Shown piece after piece: positions 36,086-43,330 of a stretch of 51,082 bases of DNA; position 1 is the first letter of the stretch; the number at the start of each line of letters is the position of its first letter. The stretch is from Streptomyces sp. WM6378 (GTDB taxonomy: Bacteria; Actinomycetota; Actinomycetes; Streptomycetales; Streptomycetaceae): contig NZ_LGDD01000319.1 of NCBI RefSeq assembly GCF_001279695.1, positions 1 through 51,082 on the forward strand. The letters are read 5' to 3'. Under the pieces are notes generated by a model that saw only the letters and a program-made list of their open reading frames with translations, was not told the origin of the DNA and made no database searches. A program made the translations under genes and the position numbers.

Positions 36086-37381
36086 CTACGCCTTGATGTT
36101 CTCCTTCTCCAGCTCGTCCTCCTCCGGCTCCCGCCCCGGCGTCGGCAGGTTGAACTTGGTGATCGCGAAGCGGAACACCACGTAATAGACGGCGGCGAAG
36201 CACGCTCCGATCGGAATGATCATCCAAGGCTTCGTCGCCAAGCCCCAGTTGATGACGTAGTCGATCAACCCGGCCGAGAAACTGAAGCCGTCCTTGACGC
36301 CGAGCCCCCAGCTCACCGCCATGGAAACGCCGGTGAGCACCGCGTGGATCACGTACAGCAGCGGCGCGATGAAGACGAAGGAGTACTCGATCGGCTCGGT
36401 GATGCCGGTGACGAGCGAGGTCAGGCCGACCGAGAGCATCATGCCGCTCACCTCCTTGCGGCGGTGCGGCTTGGCGCAGTGCGCGATCGCCAGGGCCGCC
36501 GCGGGCAGCGCGAACATCATGATCGGGAAGAATCCGGTCTGGAACTGGCCGGCCGTCGGGTCGCCCGCCAGGAAGCGCGGGATGTCGCCGTGCACGACCG
36601 TCCCGTCCGGCTTGGTGAAGTCGCCGAACTGGAACCAGATGAAGGTGTTCAGGAACTGGTGCAGGCCGATCACCAGCAACGCACGGTTGGCGACACCGAA
36701 GATGCCGGAACCGGCGGCTCCCAGGTCGACGAGCCACTTGCTGAAGCTGGTCAGCGCGTCACCGACCGGCGGCCAGACCCACAGACACAGCACCGAGAAC
36801 ACGATCGCGACCCCGGCCATGATGATCGGCACGAGCCGACGCCCGTTGAAGAACCCCAGCCAGTCCACCAGCTTCGTACGGTGGAAGCGCTGCCAGAAGT
36901 ACGCGGTCAGCAGGCCCATCACGATGCCGCCGAAGACCCCCGGATTCTGGTACGTGGCCAGAACGGCCGAGCCGTCCTTCGCGACACAGGCGCCCGCCGC
37001 GAGCTTCGCACCGGCGGCGCAGTCCTTCGGGAACTGCTGGAGTACCCCGTAATAGACGAGGAATCCGGCCACCGCCGCGAGCGCGGTCGAGCCGTCGGCC
37101 TTCTTCGCCATGCCGATCGCGACGCCCACGCAGAACAGCAGCGGCAGCCCGAGCGCGCCGTTGAGCAGAGCGCCGCCCGCGCCGTTGAACACCTTGGCGA
37201 CGTCGTTCCAGCCGAGTCCGGTCTTGCCGAACACGTCGTCCTGGCCCAGCCGGTTGAGGATGCCCGCCGCGGGCAGCACGGCGATCGGCAGCTGGAGGCT
37301 GCGGCCCATCTTCTGCAGCCCCTGGAACAGCCCGTTCCACCACTTGGGCTGCGGTACTGCGGCCGCGCTGCTCGCACTCAT
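36086..37381 (-). CDS. nagE1: PTS N-acetylglucosamine transporter subunit IIC (NagE1-like)
   Basis: A 431-residue EIIC protein closely similar to the NagE2-like protein along its whole length, including SLQLPIAVLPAAGILNRLGQDD, GLHQFLNTF and GITEPIEYSF. A Cys/Ala-rich insertion near residues 122-140 (DCAAGAKLAAGACVAKDGS) is the main difference from its paralogue. The ATG at 37381 is 6 bases after GGAGG. One dre site lies 50 bp upstream in the divergent gap with nagF. It imports and phosphorylates N-acetylglucosamine with NagF, EIIA, HPr and EI. Confidence 0.9.
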   Translation of the reverse strand: MSASSAAAVPQPKWWNGLFQGLQKMGRSLQLPIAVLPAAGILNRLGQDDVFGKTGLGWNDVAKVFNGAGGALLNGALGLPLLFCVGVAIGMAKKADGSTALAAVAGFLVYYGVLQQFPKDCAAGAKLAAGACVAKDGSAVLATYQNPGVFGGIVMGLLTAYFWQRFHRTKLVDWLGFFNGRRLVPIIMAGVAIVFSVLCLWVWPPVGDALTSFSKWLVDLGAAGSGIFGVANRALLVIGLHQFLNTFIWFQFGDFTKPDGTVVHGDIPRFLAGDPTAGQFQTGFFPIMMFALPAAALAIAHCAKPHRRKEVSGMMLSVGLTSLVTGITEPIEYSFVFIAPLLYVIHAVLTGVSMAVSWGLGVKDGFSFSAGLIDYVINWGLATKPWMIIPIGACFAAVYYVVFRFAITKFNLPTPGREPEEDELEKENIKA

Positions 37382-37430
37382 CGGCAACCTCCAGGCTTGC
37401 GGAACAAGCCGTCTCGGACGGTCGTTGCAC

Positions 37431-37446
37431 ACTGGTGTAGACCAGT
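37431..37446. promoter_or_regulatory. dre site (DasR operator) between nagE1 and nagF
   Basis: ACTGGTGTAGACCAGT matches the 16-bp dre palindrome with one changed base. It lies 50 bp before nagE1 and about 166 bp before nagF in a divergent gap, so it can act on nagE1 and perhaps on nagF. Confidence 0.88.
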
Positions 37447-37612
37447 TGCGGTATCGTCCGGAGAGGCCCCTCGCGGGACATGGCTCCGGTGATCGCCATC
37501 CTTGGCCAGGCAGAATGCGCTCGCGCGCATAGCTGGGCCAAACGTGGGTTAACGTGACAAAGCGGACCTACCGTGGGCCGACACAGCGTTCTTCAAGAAC
37601 CAGGAGAGACAC

Positions 37613-37846
37613 ATGGCCAGCAAGGCTGAGAAGATCGTCGCCGGCCTCGGCGGTATCGAGAACATCGAAGAAGTCGAAGGCTGCATCACGCGCCTGCGCA
37701 CCGAGGTCATCGACCCGAGCAAGGTCGACGAGGCCGCCCTCAAGGCCGCCGGCGCCCACGGCGTCGTCAAGATGGGCACCGCCGTCCAGGTCGTCATCGG
37801 CACCGACGCCGACCCCATCGCCGCGGACATCGAAGACATGATGTGA
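37613..37846 (+). CDS. nagF: PTS N-acetylglucosamine transporter subunit IIB (NagF-like)
   Basis: A 77-residue EIIB domain protein. Cys24 in the motif VEGCITRLRT is the phosphorylation site that passes phosphate to the incoming sugar. AGGAGA lies before the ATG. It stands alone as a soluble subunit and is divergent from nagE1. The set nagE2-nagE1-nagF next to rph is the same as I recall in S. coelicolor. Confidence 0.93.
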   Translation: MASKAEKIVAGLGGIENIEEVEGCITRLRTEVIDPSKVDEAALKAAGAHGVVKMGTAVQVVIGTDADPIAADIEDMM

Positions 37847-37859
37847 GCGACCCGCTCAA

Positions 37860-37894
37860 CGAAAGGCCCCTCCCGAACCGGTAGGGGCCTTTCG
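37860..37894 (+). terminator. Hairpin between nagF and rph
   Basis: CGAAAGGCCCCT (37860-37871) and AGGGGCCTTTCG (37883-37894) form a perfect 12-bp stem. Confidence 0.88.
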
Positions 37895-37941
37895 CGTACG
37901 CACGGGAACCCACCCCCAGCCCATCACCTAGGCTCATAGCC

Positions 37942-38679
<738 letters not shown>

Positions 38680-38797
38680 AGAAGCAACCAAGGGGCACGC
38701 TTCCCGCGTCACCACGAGTACGGGCGCACGGGCCAACCGTGCGCCCGTCCGTCACTTCCGGAACCCCTTCCGGAACTCTTGGGGGAGGACCCGACCG

Positions 38798-39172
38798 ATG
38801 CGCCGAACCGTGCTCGCCGTCGCCACCGCAGCCCTGGCCGTCACCGTCACCGCCGGATGCGGCGCGGTCGACAAGGCGATCGACTGCGTCAAGACCGCGG
38901 ACGCCATCGGCAACAGCGTCGACAACCTCGGCAAGGCCGTCGGCAACGCCACGGACAACCCCACCCAGGCCGACCAGGCGCTCAACGACATCGACAAAGA
39001 ACTGTCGTCCCTGAAGAACAAGACGGACAACGCCGACCTCTCCAAGGCCGTCGACGACCTCAACAAGGCCGTCGGCAACGTCCGTACGGCCATCAAGAAC
39101 GGCGACAACACCCCCGACATCAGCGGCGTCACCAGCGCCGCCAAGGAAATCGGCAAGGTCTGCACGCCGTAG
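38798..39172 (+). CDS. Small exported lipoprotein, helical
   Basis: A 124-residue protein with a signal peptide and lipobox TVTAGC (lipidated Cys21). The mature part is polar and predicted to be helical, with repeated Asn-Ala/Asp-Lys patterns like NAVGN and DLNKAVG that look like an extracellular coiled coil, and two further cysteines (Cys29 and Cys122) that may pair. GGGGGAGGA lies before the ATG. It stands between rph and rdgB. The function is unknown. Confidence 0.8.
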   Translation: MRRTVLAVATAALAVTVTAGCGAVDKAIDCVKTADAIGNSVDNLGKAVGNATDNPTQADQALNDIDKELSSLKNKTDNADLSKAVDDLNKAVGNVRTAIKNGDNTPDISGVTSAAKEIGKVCTP

Positions 39173-39215
39173 GGCTCAGGTCGGCCGGATTCCTCGCTCC
39201 CCCGATACTGGGAGC

Positions 39216-39818
39216 ATGACGCGCCTGATCCTCGCCACCCGCAACGCCGGCAAAATCACCGAACTCCACGCCATCCTCGCCGCGGCCGGGCTGCCCCACG
39301 AACTCGTGGGCGCCGACGCGTACCCCGAGATCCCCGACGTCAAGGAGACCGGCGTCACCTTCGCGGAGAACGCCCTCCTCAAAGCGCACGCCCTGGCCCG
39401 GGCCACCGGCCTGCCCGCCGTCGCCGACGACTCGGGCCTCTGCGTGGACGTGCTGAACGGCGCCCCCGGCATCTTCTCGGCCCGCTGGTCCGGCACCCAC
39501 GGCGACGACCAGGCCAACCTGGACCTCCTCCTGGCCCAGCTCTCCGACATCGCCGACGAACACCGAGCCGCCCACTTCGCCTGCGCCGCGGCCCTCGCCC
39601 TCCCGGACGGCACGGAACGCGTGGTAGAGGGCCGCCTCCTGGGCACCCTGCGCCACACCCCCGCCGGATCGGGCGGCTTCGGCTACGACCCGATCCTCCA
39701 GCCGGAGGGCGAGACGCGCACGTGCGCGGAGCTGTCGGCGGAAGAGAAAAACGCGATCAGCCACCGGGGACAGGCGTTCAGGGCGCTGGTGCCGGTGGTG
39801 CGGGAGTTGTTGGGCTGA
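39216..39818 (+). CDS. rdgB: XTP/dITP pyrophosphatase (RdgB/HAM1)
   Basis: A 200-residue enzyme that removes non-canonical purine nucleotides such as dITP and XTP. Motifs are LATRNAGKITEL at the start, ADDSGLCVDVLNGAPGIFSARWSG in the middle, GFGYDPILQP and SHRGQAFRAL at the end. The order rph-rdgB is typical of actinobacteria. A strong terminator and then a tRNA gene on the opposite strand follow. Confidence 0.95.
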   Translation: MTRLILATRNAGKITELHAILAAAGLPHELVGADAYPEIPDVKETGVTFAENALLKAHALARATGLPAVADDSGLCVDVLNGAPGIFSARWSGTHGDDQANLDLLLAQLSDIADEHRAAHFACAAALALPDGTERVVEGRLLGTLRHTPAGSGGFGYDPILQPEGETRTCAELSAEEKNAISHRGQAFRALVPVVRELLG

Positions 39819-39827
39819 GGCAACAGA

Positions 39828-39864
39828 AAGGCCCGACACCTTTGATTCGAAGGTGTCGGGCCTT
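39828..39864. terminator. Hairpin after rdgB
   Basis: A perfect 15-bp inverted repeat (39828-39842 with 39850-39864) followed on the plus strand by AATTTC. It also lies just beyond the 3' end of the tRNA gene on the other strand. Confidence 0.9.
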
Positions 39865-39873
39865 AATTTCTTG

Positions 39874-39949
39874 TGGGCCCGGTGGGACTCGAACCCACGA
39901 CACACCGGACCTAAACCGGCGCCCTCTTGGCCAGCTGGGGTACGGACCC
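39874..39949 (-). tRNA. tRNA with anticodon UAG (Leu by codon, but class I shape)
   Basis: The 76-nt sequence folds as a full cloverleaf: a 7-bp acceptor stem with one G-U pair, a 5-bp T stem with loop TTCGAGT, a 5-bp anticodon stem with loop TTTAGGT, and discriminator A. The anticodon is UAG, which would read CUA/CUN leucine codons. The variable loop is only about 5 nt, whereas bacterial leucine tRNAs usually have a long variable arm, and the D stem has only three good pairs. CCA is not encoded. The 3'-terminal codons of an HNH gene overlap nucleotides 1-39. Identity as leucine is by anticodon only. Confidence 0.75.
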
Positions 39950-40798
39950 GCGCGGTCTACTGTACTGTGCCGTGCCCCCGCGGTTCGAAAAGGTTCCTGT
40001 CTGGCTGTGACAGGACGGGCAGAGATACCGCAGGTTCTCCCGCCGGTTGTCGAGGCGGTCGCCGTTGACGTGGTCGATCTCCAGGACGAGCCGTTTGCCC
40101 TGCCACGTGTCGCCCACTCCGCAGGCATCGCAGACGTGCGCGACCTCCAGGTCGTCGAGTGCGCGCCGAAGGTGGGCCGTCTTCGTACGGGCGGAACCGG
40201 GCGCGAGTCGCACCAGGATCTCGTTCGCGGACTTGCGCTCGGTGGACCGGACGCCACGGCGGTGGCCCTGGCCGACGAAATGGTCGGTGCGGATGCCGTG
40301 TAAGTCCAGGCTGCGCTTCAGGCGAGCCCGGCCCGCGCCGTTGTTGGCGATGCCGAGCTGCTCCAGCACCCCAGCAAGGCTCCGGGAGGAGGCCACGGCA
40401 GATTCGAGTTGGTCGCGGGGCATGTTTTTGGGCCCGTATCTGCGCCCGGCGACGAAATGCGAGGTGTCGATGCCGAACTGGTCGAGCTTCTTGCGTATGT
40501 GTCCGTACGGGCAGTCGCGCGGAGAGAAGCCCATGTACTGGATCATCTCCCGGATGCTGTGCGAATGAGCCGCCGCCTCCGCGAGCAACTCCTTCGGATA
40601 GGAGCGGCGGGCTCGTTCGGGCAGCGGCTCCTCTTCGAAGTGCGAGGTGTCGATGCCGTAGTGCCTGAGCCGCCTGTCGAGGTAGCTGAGAGGGCGGCAA
40701 CCCATTGGAGCGTCGAGCCTTCTCAGCATGTCGACCAGGCTGGTGGACATCTGCGCCGTGCGCGCGAGCAGGTCGCGGGTGTACTTCGGCGAGGTCAC
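39911..40798 (-). CDS. HNH endonuclease with three SHF-type repeats (B)
   Basis: A 295-residue protein. Three diverged repeats of about 50 residues (about 8-55, 67-117 and 127-175) each end in IDTSHF or RTDHF and hold a helix-turn-helix-like helix, so they may read DNA. The C-terminal nuclease has paired zinc cysteines (223, 226, 260, 263) around LEIDHVNGDRLDNRRENLR, a complete HNH core. The GTG start overlaps the stop of gene A by 4 bp. The last 13 codons lie inside the tRNA gene on the same strand; the stop TAG is the tRNA anticodon. Function is not known; homing-type or mobile nuclease is a guess. Confidence 0.82.
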   Translation of the reverse strand: MTSPKYTRDLLARTAQMSTSLVDMLRRLDAPMGCRPLSYLDRRLRHYGIDTSHFEEEPLPERARRSYPKELLAEAAAHSHSIREMIQYMGFSPRDCPYGHIRKKLDQFGIDTSHFVAGRRYGPKNMPRDQLESAVASSRSLAGVLEQLGIANNGAGRARLKRSLDLHGIRTDHFVGQGHRRGVRSTERKSANEILVRLAPGSARTKTAHLRRALDDLEVAHVCDACGVGDTWQGKRLVLEIDHVNGDRLDNRRENLRYLCPSCHSQTGTFSNRGGTAQYSRPRGSVPQLAKRAPV

Positions 40799-41424
40799 GA
40801 GGCCCGCCCCCGACGCTTGCGGCCACGGTAAGTGTCGGTCACCGCATGGCAGTTGGGGCAGAGGAGCTGAAGGTTCTCCGGGCGGTTGTCCCACCAGTCG
40901 CCGTTGATGTGGTCGACTTCGAGCCGGAGTGGTTTGCCGTTCCACTCCGGTCCGGTGCCGCACATCGTGCAGTGCTCCTCGACTCCGTTGCCGAAGAGCC
41001 CGCGGCGCAGACGCTCGCCTGGGATCCTGCCTTCCTCGGGATCACGCAAGCTGAGGAGTGCGCCGAGTGAGCCCTTCGGGCGGCCCCGGCGCGTGCGGGT
41101 GAAGTGGCTCGTGTCGATGCCGAGCACGGCTATGCGCCGACTGATGTGGGTCTGATTGCCGCCGACCTGGCTGATGCCCAAGTGGCGTACGACATCTTTG
41201 ATGTTGGACGACGCCGCGACGGCTGCACGCAGGCGCTCCTCGGTGTGGCGGACCTGGTTCGTGGTGAAGTGCGAGATGTCGATGCCCGCCTCGGTCATCC
41301 GCTGCCGCAGATAGCGCCTGCTGCCGGGCGTAGGTATGCCTCCACACCAGCGGACCGCGTCGTCTATGTGCCGTGTTTCCCGGGCCGCCTCCGCCAGGCG
41401 CTCGGGGGTGTACCTGACCGTCAT
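40795..41424 (-). CDS. HNH endonuclease with two SHF-type repeats (A)
   Basis: A 209-residue paralogue of the next gene. Two repeats (about residues 8-55 and 62-110) end in GIDISHF and GIDTSHF. The C-terminal HNH domain has zinc cysteines 152, 155, 189 and 192 around LEVDHINGDWWDNRPENLQ. The tail is strongly basic. ATG at 41424 has GGAGGAAGG just before it; an upstream in-frame ATG at 41493 is a less likely start. It overlaps gene B by 4 bp, so the two are made together. It lacks the third repeat of gene B. Confidence 0.82.
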   Translation of the reverse strand: MTVRYTPERLAEAARETRHIDDAVRWCGGIPTPGSRRYLRQRMTEAGIDISHFTTNQVRHTEERLRAAVAASSNIKDVVRHLGISQVGGNQTHISRRIAVLGIDTSHFTRTRRGRPKGSLGALLSLRDPEEGRIPGERLRRGLFGNGVEEHCTMCGTGPEWNGKPLRLEVDHINGDWWDNRPENLQLLCPNCHAVTDTYRGRKRRGRAS

Positions 41425-41476
41425 GCCTTCCTCCGCCCCGGCCACGCGTTCGCAGCCTCGTACGGAGTAACGAACC

Positions 41477-41504
41477 GCATTCCGGACAGTCACACCCGGA
41501 ATGC
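41477..41504 (-). promoter_or_regulatory. Inverted repeat upstream of the HNH pair
   Basis: GCATTCCGG (41477-41485) and CCGGAATGC (41496-41504) form a perfect 9-bp inverted repeat 53 bp before the start of HNH gene A, abutting the bcp terminator. It may be an operator or part of the terminator. Confidence 0.4.
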
Positions 41505-41540
41505 GGAACGGCCCCTGCCGGTTGGGCGGGGGCCGTTCCG
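41504..41540 (-). terminator. Hairpin after bcp
   Basis: CGGAACGGCCCC (41504-41515) and GGGGCCGTTCCG (41529-41540) form a perfect 12-bp stem, 14 bases beyond the bcp stop on the minus strand. Confidence 0.85.
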
Positions 41541-41553
41541 GCGGAGCGGGGTG

Positions 41554-42021
41554 TCAGATCCCGAGGTCCTTGATGATCTTGGCGACATGGCCCGTCGCCT
41601 TCACGTTGTACAAGGCGCGCTCCACCTTGCCCGCCTCGTCGACGACCACCGTCGAGCGGATGACGCCCGTGACCGTCTTGCCGTACAGCTTCTTCTCGCC
41701 GTACGCGCCGTACGCCTCCAGGACCTCCTTCGAGGGGTCGCCGACCAGGGTGACCTTCAGGGACTCCTTCTCGCGGAACTTCGCCAGCTTCTCCGGCTTG
41801 TCGGGGGAGACGCCGATGACGTCGTACCCGGCGCCCGCGAGCAGCTCCAGGTTGTCCGTGAAGTCGCAGGCCTGCTTGGTGCAGCCGGGGGTCAGGGCGG
41901 CCGGGTAGAAGTAGACGATGACCTTGCGGCCCTTGTGTGCGGCGAGCGAGACGTCGTTGCCGTCGGCGTCGGGCAGGGTGAAGGCGGGGGCGGTGTCGCC
42001 GGGCTGAAGTCGCTCGCTCAT
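41554..42021 (-). CDS. bcp: Thiol peroxidase, Bcp/PrxQ type
   Basis: A 155-residue peroxiredoxin that reduces hydroperoxides with thioredoxin. The peroxidatic Cys47 and resolving Cys52 are in TPGCTKQACDF, the five-residue spacing of the atypical 2-Cys BCP class, and VYFYP precedes them. The start is the ATG at 42021. It is divergent from the DUF3618 gene across 134 bp. Confidence 0.95.
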   Translation of the reverse strand: MSERLQPGDTAPAFTLPDADGNDVSLAAHKGRKVIVYFYPAALTPGCTKQACDFTDNLELLAGAGYDVIGVSPDKPEKLAKFREKESLKVTLVGDPSKEVLEAYGAYGEKKLYGKTVTGVIRSTVVVDEAGKVERALYNVKATGHVAKIIKDLGI

Positions 42022-42155
42022 GGGATTCCTCCGGAAAGGCCGAGGGTGTGGCGTACAACGACAGAGCCTAATGGGGGCCTGTGACAGTGCATCGGCGACG
42101 GAGCTGACAGACTGTGGATGACGGATGACCCCATACGACCACCGGAGGCGGCGCA

Positions 42156-42476
42156 GTGTCGGATGCCAGGACCCCTGCGCAGATCGAGGCGGACATCAGG
42201 AGCAGGCGGGACCAGCTCGCGGTGACCCTCGACGAGATCGGGGTGCGGCTGCACCCGTCCACGATCGTCGGCGATGCCAAGGCGAGGTTCGCCTCGGCCG
42301 TGGACCACACGGCGGGCCGGGCGTATGTGGCGGTGAACCGTACGGTGAACGACGTGAAGGCGCAGTTCGTGTCCGAGGACGGGTCGCCCCGGGTGGAGCG
42401 GATCGTGCCGGTCGCGCTGGTCGCTGTGGGCCTGGTGGGGCTGCTCGCGCTTTCGGCGAAGAAGAGGCGGGCCTGA
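42156..42476 (+). CDS. DUF3618 family small membrane protein
   Basis: A 106-residue protein. The N-terminus ARTPAQIEADIRSRRDQLAVTLDEI is the DUF3618 hallmark helix, and a single membrane helix lies near the C-terminus (about residues 81-101), followed by a basic KKRRA end. It starts with GTG after GGAGGCGG. It lies 44 bp before the GroES-like gene. The function is unknown. Confidence 0.85.
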   Translation: MSDARTPAQIEADIRSRRDQLAVTLDEIGVRLHPSTIVGDAKARFASAVDHTAGRAYVAVNRTVNDVKAQFVSEDGSPRVERIVPVALVAVGLVGLLALSAKKRRA

Positions 42477-42520
42477 CCCTTCGGCGTACGCCCGGCGCCG
42501 GGGCGGGTAGGTTCGACCCC

Positions 42521-42853
42521 GTGAGCGAGAACACCCACGACAAGCTGCCCATCCGGATGCTGCACGACCGCGTGCTGGTCCGGTCAGACTCTCCCGAGGG
42601 CGAGCGGCGTTCGGGCGGCGGCATCCTGATTCCGGCGACCGCCGCCGTAGGCAAACGGCTGGCCTGGGCCGAGGTGGTCGCGGTCGGTCAGAACGTGCGC
42701 ACCGTCGAGCCGGGCGACCGGGTCCTGTACGACCCCGAGGACCGTGCCGAGGTCGAGGTGCGGGGCGTGGCGTACGTGCTGATGCGCGAGCGCGATCTGC
42801 ATGCCGTCGCCTCCGAGCGGGTGTCGGTGGACGCCACCGGGCTGTATCTGTAA
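42521..42853 (+). CDS. GroES-like co-chaperonin paralogue
   Basis: A 110-residue Cpn10-fold protein with RMLHDRVLVRSD, then GGGILIP, then GDRVLYDPEDRAEVEVRGVAYVLMRERD, the canonical GroES order. No groEL lies beside it, so it is a stand-alone paralogue rather than the main chaperonin partner. It begins with GTG and is followed by a strong terminator. Confidence 0.85.
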   Translation: MSENTHDKLPIRMLHDRVLVRSDSPEGERRSGGGILIPATAAVGKRLAWAEVVAVGQNVRTVEPGDRVLYDPEDRAEVEVRGVAYVLMRERDLHAVASERVSVDATGLYL

Positions 42854-42863
42854 TCCCTGGTTC

Positions 42864-42893
42864 AAGGGCTGGTGACCGGTGTCACCAGCCCTT
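42864..42893 (+). terminator. Hairpin after the GroES-like gene
   Basis: AAGGGCTGGTGAC (42864-42876) and GTCACCAGCCCTT (42881-42893) form a perfect 13-bp stem followed by TT. Confidence 0.92.
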
Positions 42894-42919
42894 TTGCATG
42901 CCCTTTGCTATCGTGGTGG

Positions 42920-42963
42920 GACCCCGACGAGACGCGTCGTACCGGGTCAGGACAAGACGACGC
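42920..42963 (+). promoter_or_regulatory. Guanidine-III riboswitch (ykkC-III)
   Basis: The sequence has the invariant blocks ACGAG and GGTCAGGACAAGACG and forms the pseudoknot of this class. One stem pairs GCGTCGT (42934-42940) with ACGACGC (42957-42963), and ACCC (42921-42924) pairs with GGGT (42944-42947). It lies about 36 bp ahead of an SMR exporter gene, whose GGAGG is at 42988-42992. Guanidinium binding is expected to free translation of the exporter. Confidence 0.93.
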
Positions 42964-42999
42964 ACCCCGTATGTGTTCGCGTCTTTCGGAGGTGCCGTC

Positions 43000-43320
43000 A
43001 TGGCATGGGTCCTGCTCGTCGTCGCCGGTCTGCTCGAAGTGGGCTGGTCGATCGGGATGAAGTACACCGACGGATTCACCCGCCTCGTGCCCAGTGTGCT
43101 CACGGGCGCGGGGATTGTCGCTTCGATGCTGCTGCTTTCGCAGGCCGCCAAGACGCTGCCCATTGGTACGGCGTACGGCGTGTGGGTCGGTATCGGCGCG
43201 GCCGGTGCGGCGGTGCTCGGCATGGTGGTGCTCGGTGAGCCGGCCACCGCCGCCCGGATCTTCTTCGTGTGCCTGCTGCTCGTCGCGGTGGTGGGTCTGA
43301 AGGCGACGAGCGGTCACTAG
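43000..43320 (+). CDS. SMR-family guanidinium exporter (Gdx/SugE-type)
   Basis: A 106-residue four-helix membrane protein that works as a dual-topology dimer. Glu13 in VVAGLLEVGW is the proton/substrate site, and PIGTAYGVWVGIGAAGAA is the Gdx/SugE-type helix-3 segment. The guanidine-III riboswitch directly upstream settles the substrate better than the sequence alone. GGAGG lies 8 bases before the ATG at 43000. It is convergent with the penicillin-binding protein gene, 10 bp apart. Confidence 0.92.
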   Translation: MAWVLLVVAGLLEVGWSIGMKYTDGFTRLVPSVLTGAGIVASMLLLSQAAKTLPIGTAYGVWVGIGAAGAAVLGMVVLGEPATAARIFFVCLLLVAVVGLKATSGH

Positions 43321-43330
43321 CGCTCCGGCC

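Noticed and set aside
39860..41500. Integrative element using the tRNA as attachment site
   Set aside because: I found no integrase and no second copy of the tRNA 3' end nearby; only the two HNH genes lie at its 5' side.
42898..43320. Longer start for the Gdx-type gene at 42898
   Set aside because: It would translate through the guanidine-III riboswitch; the ATG at 43000 has GGAGG and begins with the SMR first helix.
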